From assembly GCA_945827565.1 (NCBI GenBank), contig CALZNR010000010.1, forward strand, positions 1 through 13,028: a DNA stretch of 13,028 nucleotides. Reading direction: 5' to 3'. The position numbers and the translations under genes were made by a program. The notes under the pieces were generated by a model that was not told the origin of the DNA, did no database searches, and saw only the letters and a list, made by a program, of their open reading frames with translations. The DNA is from an uncultured Prevotella sp. (lineage in GTDB: Bacteria; Bacteroidota; Bacteroidia; Bacteroidales; Bacteroidaceae). Positions 7,010 to 13,028 of the stretch are shown piece by piece (position 1 is the first letter of the stretch; each line of letters opens with the position of its first letter).

Positions 7010-7031
7010 CATAGGTGTGTGGTATTTGTTT

Positions 7032-7039
7032 TCCCTTTG
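7032..7039 (+). promoter_or_regulatory. Degenerate -7 box, possible promoter for the rightward GT4
   Basis: TCCCTTTG followed by CGG differs from TAnnTTTG only at the second base and shares the CTTTGCGG shape of the 5597 promoter. No clear -33 element is seen. It is the best candidate between the rpsP terminator and the GTG start at 7111. Confidence 0.3.
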
Positions 7040-7110
7040 CGGTACTGACTTGGTATTGCGAGGGTGGGCAGGGAGTATTGAAATAAAGTTGGCCTAAATA
7101 CTGACGAGTT

Positions 7111-8331
7111 GTGCATATCATAGAAATTCCATCTTTCTTTATTCCGTATGGAGGTGAGTTTTGTTTGGAGCAAGCAAAAACACTTCAGAAATTGGGGCAT
7201 GAGGTGCGTATCCTCTCTGTGGTTCAGTTGTCGTTAAAAAAAGATGTGCGTTCTTTTGTATCATTGCCATTTGGCTTGACTGAATATCAGGAGAATGATA
7301 TTCCAATATTGCAGTCATATATGCGTGGGATTCCTCTGTGTGTGCGTCGCAATGTTTCTCGATGGGTGAGAAATGTACATAAGCTCTTTCGCTTGTATGT
7401 GGAGAAATATGGTGTTCCTGATGTGATACACGCCCACTGTATGAAGTGGGCAGGCTATGCGTCTATGTTCCTTTCCCATGAGTATCATATACCATATGTT
7501 GTGACGGAACACCTTTCGCTCATGGATTTGCAAGAGGAATTTGGAACGGAGTATAGTCCACAGATATGGCAAATTGAATGGTTAAAGAGAGCATATCGGG
7601 ATGCTGATATGGTGATTCCTGTTGCTCATGAGATAGTATTTGCCACACAACGGTATTATGGTTCAGACTACCGGTGGAAAGAGATTTCTAATGTGGTTGA
7701 CACTGCCTTCTTTTATCGTGTGGATAAACAGCCCATGAAGGGTAGAACTGCGATTGTTTGCTGCGTGGCAGATTTTACATACAGAAAGGGTTACGACATA
7801 CTTTTCAAAGCATTTGCGAAGTGTAGGGAAGTTGTGGGAGACACTTTGAGATTGGAACTTCATATAGCGGGAAAAAATACACAATCGTCCACATGCAAGC
7901 AGATGGCAAGTAATGCTGAGATAGAGGACTTTGTGGTGGCATACGGTAAGATGGATAGAGAGGGGATCCGGAGTTTATTGCATCGTTCAGATCTTTTTGT
8001 GTTGGCGTCAAGAAGCGAGGTGCAGCCTTTGGTTGTACTTGAAGCTATGAGCACGGGTTTGCCTGTAGTTGCCACCACCGCAGTGCCTCAAAGTGAACGT
8101 ATAGATGGAGCATGTTTTGTGGTGGAACTAAACGACGTGGATGCCATGGCACGTCAGATGTGTCATGTATTGAAATCTCGTTATTTTGCTGAACAGTATC
8201 ATACAAAGGATGAGGTGTTATCGGCAGATGATATTTCTGAAAAGGTAGTTGAACTTGCATCTACGAGTAGGGTAGGCCGACAATTAGAAAATGTGTTTTT
8301 TGATGTATGCCGCCGTTTTTCGGAGAAATGA
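7111..8331 (+). CDS. Glycosyltransferase family 4 (GT-B fold), GTG start
   Basis: 406 residues. GTG at 7111 is the first possible start because TGA lies in frame at 7102, and the protein then begins MHIIEIPSFFIPYGGEF, a normal GT4 opening with a glycine loop. GHEVRILSV (about 30-38) is the second Rossmann strand. VIHAHCMKWAG and YVVTEHLS (about 108-135) follow. The C-terminal donor half has CCVADFTYRKGYDILFKAF, and the EX7E motif is Glu303 and Glu311 (EVQPLVVLE), followed by AMSTGLPVVAT. This is the architecture of retaining GT4 enzymes that build surface polysaccharides at the inner membrane. It stands alone on the plus strand, between the rpsP terminator and the end of a leftward block, and its last 48 bases overlap the convergent GT2 gene. 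Donor and acceptor are unknown. Confidence 0.92.
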   Translation: MHIIEIPSFFIPYGGEFCLEQAKTLQKLGHEVRILSVVQLSLKKDVRSFVSLPFGLTEYQENDIPILQSYMRGIPLCVRRNVSRWVRNVHKLFRLYVEKYGVPDVIHAHCMKWAGYASMFLSHEYHIPYVVTEHLSLMDLQEEFGTEYSPQIWQIEWLKRAYRDADMVIPVAHEIVFATQRYYGSDYRWKEISNVVDTAFFYRVDKQPMKGRTAIVCCVADFTYRKGYDILFKAFAKCREVVGDTLRLELHIAGKNTQSSTCKQMASNAEIEDFVVAYGKMDREGIRSLLHRSDLFVLASRSEVQPLVVLEAMSTGLPVVATTAVPQSERIDGACFVVELNDVDAMARQMCHVLKSRYFAEQYHTKDEVLSADDISEKVVELASTSRVGRQLENVFFDVCRRFSEK

Positions 8332-9279
8332 TACTATCTTGAATAATTGAGGGTTATGGGAAAATAGCAGGAGAATGTGTGTAGTTAGGGCAGGGGTGGT
8401 ATGCCATTCTTCGGTCAGGTGTTTTACTTCTTGTATTAGTGAATACTGATTGCTCCTGATGGCATGCATAGTTAAGGCATGAAGTTTCTGTTTGAAAAAA
8501 ATATTCGTTCTACGATTTTTGATGCGGAATTTGTTTGAAAGATAGTAACTTAGATTTGTAGTTTTCTTGACAAATTCAAATTGCTTGGCATCATTGGGCT
8601 GTGAAGATATGGAGTTATGTCCAATGCTGTAGCACAAGGTCTTGTCGGGGATATAGGCGATATTTCCACATTGGGCCATAGCAAAGGCAATCTGAAGATC
8701 CTCACAGCCATAATCATTGTTGCAAAAAAGGTTTCTGTCTTCATTATATGCCTTTTTGATGGCACTATTCCTGTAGAGAGATGTACACAGATGGATTATT
8801 GGACGGGTGGTTTGCGTGATGATAGACGTAAGCATCTTGTCACCAATTGTAAATGGTGCGTCAAATTCCTGTTTGCCTGAATCTGTCATTGCTTGCCTAT
8901 TCTCATCGTAAAAATACCAATCAGTATGTACAAGAGACACTTCTGGATGATTGTGAATAATGTCTCTCTCCTTTTTCAATTTATACTCGTCAATCCAAAA
9001 ATCATCTCCAGCACAATCGGCTATATAGTTGCCCCGGCACTCTTTCAGACAGTCAAAATAGTTTCTTACAATTCCTTTGTTTTCACTATTTGAGAAGAGC
9101 CTTATAATGGAGGGGTATTTTAAGGCGTACATTTCGCAGATTTGCCTAGTGTTATCGGAGGAATGGTCTTCGCCTATGATAATCTCCAAATCTTGAACAT
9201 CCTTTTGCATCAAAATACTGTCCAAAGTTCTTGCTATGGTGTTTTCTTGATTATATGTAACAACGATGACAGAAATCAT
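8284..9279 (-). CDS. Glycosyltransferase family 2 (GT-A fold)
   Basis: 331 residues, ATG at 9279. Its start overlaps the stop of the upstream GT2 by four bases (ATGA), a sign of translational coupling. Motifs: MISVIVVTYNQENTI (1-15), IIIGEDHSSDNT (33-44) at the nucleotide site, SNSENKGIVRNY (63-74) and CAGDDFWIDEYKL (89-101) with the metal-binding Asp pair at 92-93. The DDFW form is common in GT2 enzymes of Bacteroidetes surface-glycan clusters. Further on, CNNDYGCEDLQIAFAMA carries the acid pair expected near the acceptor site. The C-terminal third is basic and ends IKKHIF. It is the last gene of the rlmD-porin-GT2-GT2 run. Its final 48 bases lie under the end of the plus-strand GT4, and no terminator is visible there. 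The sugar it transfers is unknown. Confidence 0.92.
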   Translation of the reverse strand: MISVIVVTYNQENTIARTLDSILMQKDVQDLEIIIGEDHSSDNTRQICEMYALKYPSIIRLFSNSENKGIVRNYFDCLKECRGNYIADCAGDDFWIDEYKLKKERDIIHNHPEVSLVHTDWYFYDENRQAMTDSGKQEFDAPFTIGDKMLTSIITQTTRPIIHLCTSLYRNSAIKKAYNEDRNLFCNNDYGCEDLQIAFAMAQCGNIAYIPDKTLCYSIGHNSISSQPNDAKQFEFVKKTTNLSYYLSNKFRIKNRRTNIFFKQKLHALTMHAIRSNQYSLIQEVKHLTEEWHTTPALTTHILLLFSHNPQLFKIVSFLRKTAAYIKKHIF

Positions 9280-10235
9280 GGTATGGTTTTGATGACAAGA
9301 TTCAGTATTTTACGAGAAACTCTGTACTTGCTAAGAAGACTGAATAGATAATATTTTTTTGTGTAATTCTTCTGAGGTAGAGGAAACAGAGAATATTGTT
9401 CTAATCTTTGAAGTCTTTTGTTTAATTGCCGTTCAGAGCGTGTGAGCCTGACAATATTGAAAATATAATCCATAATCAGCTGATTTACTCTTCTTTGCAT
9501 AGCGAGTTTGTCAGGTTGAGGCATATTTTGTAGAAGATGATTCAAATGTAGGATGACATATTCCGTATCATCTAACCGCTTGATGATATGTTTCGGATTT
9601 TTTTTCTGCATGATCGACCCCCGTCTTTTTCTGTAGAAATAGGCCTTGATCTCAGTACTTAAAATCTTTTCCGAACGAATGACTAATTGAGGTGTGAAAT
9701 CCTCATCTTCATGGTAGATTTTCTGTGTGAATCTTAAACTGCCCAAAGTTGTACGCTTGAATATATATCCACAGGCGGATGCATGCAAGTTGTGATGTAG
9801 CAGAAATGAAGTTCCTGTATCCTCTTGAAGAGGATTGGATAATTGTTGTTTCTTTGATGGATTGGTGGTGTAGTCAAACATAACCATCTCCACGTCTTTG
9901 GTGTATCTTACAAGGTCAATACACTGTTCATAGGCACTTGTAATGATGTAGTCATCAGCATCGATAAACTGTATGTAACGTCCTGTGCTGCAATCTATCC
10001 CCCTGTTTCTCGCACTACTTAATCCTCCATTCTTTTGTCTGATGTAAACAATTTCATCTTTCATGTCCTCCAAAGCATCAAGTACGCAATGGCTTGATCC
10101 ATCGTCCACCAATATAATCTCTCTTTCTTTGGCAGATAAAGATAAGGATAGAATACTCCCGATACATTCTCTGAGGTGAGGTACCGGAAGATTGTAATAC
10201 GTAATAATAAAACTGATAAAGGGTTTGTCTGACAT
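9276..10235 (-). CDS. Glycosyltransferase family 2 (GT-A fold)
   Basis: 319 residues, ATG at 10235, stop TGA within the ATGA overlap with the next gene. All GT2 landmarks are present: FISFIITYYNLP (6-17), VDDGSS (43-48), NGGLSSARNRGI (69-80), FIDADDYI (90-97) with the metal-binding DxD, and HEDEDF (175-180), the usual acceptor-side acidic motif. The C-terminal part (about 215-319) is rich in Arg, Lys and Leu, and may associate with the membrane. It lies 30 bases after the porin on the same strand without a promoter in between, so it is probably cotranscribed with it. It resembles the common sugar transferases of capsule, exopolysaccharide and LPS clusters. The specific linkage cannot be predicted. 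Confidence 0.93.
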   Translation of the reverse strand: MSDKPFISFIITYYNLPVPHLRECIGSILSLSLSAKEREIILVDDGSSHCVLDALEDMKDEIVYIRQKNGGLSSARNRGIDCSTGRYIQFIDADDYIITSAYEQCIDLVRYTKDVEMVMFDYTTNPSKKQQLSNPLQEDTGTSFLLHHNLHASACGYIFKRTTLGSLRFTQKIYHEDEDFTPQLVIRSEKILSTEIKAYFYRKRRGSIMQKKNPKHIIKRLDDTEYVILHLNHLLQNMPQPDKLAMQRRVNQLIMDYIFNIVRLTRSERQLNKRLQRLEQYSLFPLPQKNYTKKYYLFSLLSKYRVSRKILNLVIKTIP

Positions 10236-10265
10236 CTAATGTTAGATTTGGGAAGAATTCAGAGA

Positions 10266-11330
10266 TTAAAACCTCATGCTCAACTGGCAATCCACCATGT
10301 TGTAATTTTGATGCTTGCTGCGCTCATTCACACGTACGTAATGCACTTGTACCTTTACCTTTTTTTTGTAAATATAGTCAAGACCTACTTCGTACATGTT
10401 TTTGCTGCTATTCCAGTTGGCTTCATCACGATACACGTCATAACGGGCTTTCAAATGTACAGTATTTGTGATGACAGGTGCTATGCCTGCAATGTACCAT
10501 CCGTCAGCTTTGTCGTTATTGATGATAGTGATGTCACTGCTATTGTTGAATGCGAATTTCTTGCCTTGACTGTGTATGTACTCTGTGCGTAAAGTCCAGT
10601 CATTCTTCTTATATTCTCCACTGAAAGCATATCTGTTTCTTGCTACATTTTGCACATCTGTTCCATTCTTGCGGGCGTACGATCCTGTCCATCCAAATGC
10701 TCCGATTCGTAGCCCCTCTAATGGGCAAACCCACATGCCACCTATAATATCCTTGCTGTTGTTGACATCTTTCATGTTGGTGCCTTGTCCGTTATATATG
10801 GCTATTTGATAGTGTAGAAGGTGGCGTCCTTTGCTGTTTGGAAGTAAGTCTCCTTGTAGTTGTACACCAATGTCTCTACCATTGCTTGAGTGTTCACCAA
10901 CCCGGTCTTCAAAGCCAGACAATTTACTGATTACCTGGGCATAACTGATAAAGCCTTGATCAATGGGATTCATCGGGTTCTCGAATGTAAAAGCTCTTTT
11001 AAATTGTCCCACCTTAACTTTGGCAAATCCATATCGCTGCCATTCAATAAATGCATCTACAATGCGGGGACCGCTACTTGAGCCTGGTGTACCATTGAGT
11101 TGGGCTTGTACTCGATATGCGAAATCAGGCAATAACTTGCCATCAATGGACAGACGAACAAGTCGTGTGTTAAAATTGTCTTTCGGTGTTGCATCTGTCT
11201 TAGAAGTGTATTGATATTGGCCTATTACATAGCCACTTAACTTGATATCTTTAAACCATTCTTGCTGGGCAAAGACATTTGCAATACTTGAGAAAAAGAA
11301 TAAAACGGCAATTGATATTTTATACTTCAT
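10266..11330 (-). CDS. Outer-membrane porin, OprO/OprP-like
   Basis: 354 residues, ATG at 11330. Residues 1-21 are a signal peptide: Lys2 and Lys4, the core ISIAVLFFFSS, and cleavage after VFA before QQ. The mature part alternates aromatic and polar residues in strand-length blocks, for example IKLSGYVIGQYQYTS (29-43), and carries RLVRLSIDGKLLPDFAYRVQAQL (56-78), which matches the opening of the phosphate-selective porin O/P family. IVDAFIEWQRY and KVKVGQFKRAF follow. It ends in phenylalanine (LSMRF), the usual barrel assembly signal. The family forms outer-membrane channels, but phosphate selectivity is proven only for Pseudomonas members and should not be assumed. It follows rlmD by 32 bases and precedes a GT2 by 30 with no promoter seen in either gap. 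No Pho-box-like repeat was seen. Confidence 0.85.
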   Translation of the reverse strand: MKYKISIAVLFFFSSIANVFAQQEWFKDIKLSGYVIGQYQYTSKTDATPKDNFNTRLVRLSIDGKLLPDFAYRVQAQLNGTPGSSSGPRIVDAFIEWQRYGFAKVKVGQFKRAFTFENPMNPIDQGFISYAQVISKLSGFEDRVGEHSSNGRDIGVQLQGDLLPNSKGRHLLHYQIAIYNGQGTNMKDVNNSKDIIGGMWVCPLEGLRIGAFGWTGSYARKNGTDVQNVARNRYAFSGEYKKNDWTLRTEYIHSQGKKFAFNNSSDITIINNDKADGWYIAGIAPVITNTVHLKARYDVYRDEANWNSSKNMYEVGLDYIYKKKVKVQVHYVRVNERSKHQNYNMVDCQLSMRF

Positions 11331-11362
11331 ATTCTGCTTTATGTTTGTATAATGGGTTTGTG

Positions 11363-12784
11363 TTATTTCCTTTCCAGTTTAATGACATTTTCTACATGTG
11401 GTGTGTGAGGGAACATATCTACGGGCTGAATCTTCACGACACGATAAGCTACATCTAACAATGCTACATCTCTGGCTTGAGTGGCGGGGTTGCAACTCAC
11501 ATATACGATGGTTTTAGGAGCCGCATTGAGTATGGTGTCTATCACATCTTTGTGCATTCCTGCCCGAGGCGGGTCTGTAATGATGACATCTGGTCGGCCA
11601 TGTTTCTTTATGAATTCGTCTGTGAGAATATCTTTCATGTCGCCTGCATAAAATGTCGTGTTTTCAATATGATTGATTTCCGAGTTAATCTTTGCATCTT
11701 CAATGGCTTCTGGAACATATTCAATACCAATAACGTGTGCTGCCTGACTTGCCACAAAATTTGCTATTGTTCCAGTTCCTGTGTATAGGTCATACACCAA
11801 TTCTTTTCCAGTGAGTGAGGCGAAACTACGTGCCACTTCATATAGATGATAGGCTTGTGCTGTGTTTGTCTGATAAAAACTCTTTGCTCCTACTTTAAAC
11901 TTTAGATTGCCAAGTTTTTCATAGATATGATCTTTCCCCTTGAACACCATCACATCCTGATCGTATATGGTGTCATTACATTTTAGATTGTTCACATATA
12001 GGATAGATGTTAAAAAGGGGAATGTCTTCGACAAATAATCCAACAGCCCCATGGCCTTGTCAGAATCTTCTTTATTTGTCATGCAAAACTGCACAATTAT
12101 CATCCATTCTCCAGTATCTGAGTTGCGAATGATAATATCTCGCAGTAATCCCACTTGTGCCCTCAAATCAAAAAAAGAAATGCTGTTGTTAAGTGCATAG
12201 TCACGAATGCTGTTGCGCACTTGATTGTGGGCAGCATCCATTAAATGACATTTTTCAATGGGTAGAATCTTGTCGAATGCCCCTGTTATGTGAAAACCGA
12301 TGGCATTATGATCAGAGATTACCAATTCTGGATTGGCTATTTCTGAATGTGTTAGCCAGCGCTTGTTGGAACACCCGAATTCTAACTTATTTCTATACTC
12401 CCAAATATGCTCGCTCCCCATGATTGGGCTTAACTCTGGCAACTCAATTTTGCCAATGTGTTTTAACTGGCTTTCTACTTGTTTCTGTTTGGCGTTTAAC
12501 TGAATCTCGTATGGTATATTCTGCCACTTGCAGCCACCACATACACCAAAATGTTCGCATTTGGGAACAATTCTCACCTCGCTGTATTTCCTAAATGCAG
12601 CAATCTCTGCTTCGCAGTAGTTATGCTTCTTTTTTTTGATTTGGATATCAACGATGTCGCCAGGTACTCCAAAAGGGATAAAGATGACCATATTATCCAC
12701 TTTTGCCAATGCTTTTCCTTCTGCTGCAATATCCGTAATGGTGACATTCTCCAGCAAAGGCAGCGCTTTCTTTTTTCTACTCAT
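11363..12784 (-). CDS. rlmD: 23S rRNA (uracil-5-)-methyltransferase, RlmD/RumA family
   Basis: 473 residues from the ATG at 12784. An ATG-less extension to 12823 adds 13 residues outside the family start, so it is rejected. These enzymes methylate C5 of uridine (U1939 of 23S rRNA in E. coli) with S-adenosylmethionine. Residues 8-65 are a TRAM RNA-binding domain. Cys76, Cys82, Cys85 (CX5CX2C) and Cys179 are the 4Fe-4S ligands. SFYQTNTAQA (302-311) and YDLYTGTGT (331-339) form the cofactor site, then DPPRAG (404-409), the nucleophile Cys431 in VSCNPATQARD, and Glu465 as probable base. All catalytic residues are present. The exact target uridine is uncertain because relatives such as RlmCD modify more than one site. 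It is the first gene of a leftward run with the porin and two GT2 genes, divergent from ppdK. Confidence 0.92.
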   Translation of the reverse strand: MSRKKKALPLLENVTITDIAAEGKALAKVDNMVIFIPFGVPGDIVDIQIKKKKHNYCEAEIAAFRKYSEVRIVPKCEHFGVCGGCKWQNIPYEIQLNAKQKQVESQLKHIGKIELPELSPIMGSEHIWEYRNKLEFGCSNKRWLTHSEIANPELVISDHNAIGFHITGAFDKILPIEKCHLMDAAHNQVRNSIRDYALNNSISFFDLRAQVGLLRDIIIRNSDTGEWMIIVQFCMTNKEDSDKAMGLLDYLSKTFPFLTSILYVNNLKCNDTIYDQDVMVFKGKDHIYEKLGNLKFKVGAKSFYQTNTAQAYHLYEVARSFASLTGKELVYDLYTGTGTIANFVASQAAHVIGIEYVPEAIEDAKINSEINHIENTTFYAGDMKDILTDEFIKKHGRPDVIITDPPRAGMHKDVIDTILNAAPKTIVYVSCNPATQARDVALLDVAYRVVKIQPVDMFPHTPHVENVIKLERK

Positions 12785-12798
12785 CTCAATATTTTTTG

Positions 12799-12806
12799 CA
12801 AAATTA
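12799..12806 (-). promoter_or_regulatory. Putative -7 box for rlmD
   Basis: On the minus strand this reads TAATTTTG, a full match to TAnnTTTG, followed by CAAA. It would start transcription about 8-10 bases before the ATG at 12784, a very short leader. No TTTG lies at the right distance upstream, so this could be chance in AT-rich DNA. Confidence 0.35.
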
Positions 12807-12848
12807 AGAAAAATAATCAACATGAGAGGAAGAAAATTATCTGTTTTC

Positions 12849-12879
12849 TTGCTGTATCTAAATTATTCTTTTACATTTG
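12849..12879 (+). promoter_or_regulatory. Bacteroidetes-type promoter for ppdK
   Basis: TACATTTG at 12872-12879, followed by CATG, matches TAnnTTTG. TTG at 12849-12851 serves as the -33 core with a 20-base spacer. Transcription would start near 12886, about 37 bases before the ATG at 12923. Confidence 0.65.
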
Positions 12880-12922
12880 CATGTACAATTAGTATTAATC
12901 TTAAATTTGAATAAACTAACTT

Positions 12923-13028
12923 ATGAGTGAGAAAAGAGTTTACACCTTCGGTAATGGAAAAGCTGAGGGTAATGCCTCGATGCGTGAACAGTTAGGCGGT
13001 AAAGGTGCCAATCTTGCTGAAATGAACT
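12923..13028 (+). CDS. ppdK: Pyruvate, phosphate dikinase, start only (cut by the window)
   Basis: Only the first 35 codons are present. The sequence begins [16 protein letters not shown], then [16 protein letters not shown]. The [10 protein letters not shown] block is the conserved start of the ATP-grasp nucleotide-binding domain of pyruvate, phosphate dikinase, which interconverts pyruvate, ATP and phosphate with phosphoenolpyruvate, AMP and pyrophosphate. The VYTFGNG opening separates it from PEP synthase, whose N-terminus differs. Full-length family members are close to 900 residues, with a phosphohistidine domain and a C-terminal barrel, both outside the window. In anaerobic Bacteroidales it works in central carbon metabolism at the PEP-pyruvate node. 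A matching promoter lies upstream, divergent from rlmD. Confidence 0.92.
   Translation, partial: MSEKRVYTFGNGKAEGNASMREQLGGKGANLAEMN

Noticed and set aside
6630..7121. A 163-residue minus-strand open frame opposite rpsP
   Set aside because: Its Ala/Ser/Phe-rich middle is just the complement of the Lys/Glu/Ala repeat codons of the S16 tail, and it crosses the rpsP terminator.
11477..11788. A Cys-rich plus-strand open frame inside rlmD
   Set aside because: It is the antisense frame of the conserved methyltransferase domain, where all RlmD motifs are on the other strand. It has no regular metal-binding spacing.
12785..12823. Upstream extension of rlmD by 13 codons
   Set aside because: It adds a hydrophobic stretch not seen in the family and overlaps the putative -7 box. 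The ATG at 12784 gives the expected N-terminus with its basic residues and TRAM domain.
1..13028. CRISPR array, insertion sequence, prophage or defence system
   Set aside because: No regularly spaced direct repeats, transposase, integrase, terminal inverted repeats, nuclease/helicase sets or toxin-antitoxin pairs were seen. All genes fit housekeeping or surface-glycan roles.

Overview
The window looks like a chromosomal segment of a Bacteroidales bacterium, most likely Prevotella-like. The evidence is: repeated Bacteroidetes-type promoters (-7 box TAnnTTTG, usually followed by GC); AT-rich sequence without clear Shine-Dalgarno motifs; a ribosomal protein S16 with a long Lys/Glu/Ala tail; and small families (DUF2582, DUF4923-like) that are typical of this phylum. 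The genus is an inference from general resemblance, not a search result.

Layout. Bases 1-1668 hold most of aspS (+, 5' end cut off), which ends at a strong terminator. A small winged-helix protein (DUF2582 type, +) follows. A probable bidirectional terminator separates it from a leftward block that reads, from right to left: family 2 glycosyltransferase (5436-4540), L-rhamnose mutarotase (4484-4167), hexapeptide acyltransferase (4123-3536) and family 4 glycosyltransferase (3469-2315). A divergent promoter region (5437-5631) then serves a secreted DUF4923-like protein (+), followed by rpsP (+) with its own promoter and terminator. A second family 4 glycosyltransferase (+, GTG start) runs into a second leftward block and overlaps it tail to tail. 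That block, from right to left, is rlmD, an OprO/OprP-like porin and two family 2 glycosyltransferases, the last two overlapping by ATGA. At the right edge ppdK starts rightward from a promoter divergent to rlmD, and is cut by the window end.

How the genes fit together. Five glycosyltransferases (two GT4, three GT2), one acyltransferase and one sugar mutarotase lie between translation and metabolism genes (aspS, rpsP, rlmD, ppdK). No flippase, polymerase, sugar-nucleotide synthesis gene, mobile element or toxin/defence gene is visible. The simplest reading is that these enzymes build or decorate a cell-surface glycan (LPS core or O-chain, capsule, or protein glycan) whose other genes lie elsewhere. 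The substrates cannot be read from sequence.

No stretch longer than about 200 bases lacks a gene. The gaps (1669-1809, 2116-2314, 5437-5631, 6289-6393, 6946-7110, 12785-12922) hold promoters, terminators and hairpins. I saw no tRNA, rRNA, CRISPR array or insertion sequence. I found no convincing undescribed system. The most unusual points are the mutarotase inside a glycan block, the porin between an rRNA methylase and glycosyltransferases, and the 48-base convergent coding overlap.
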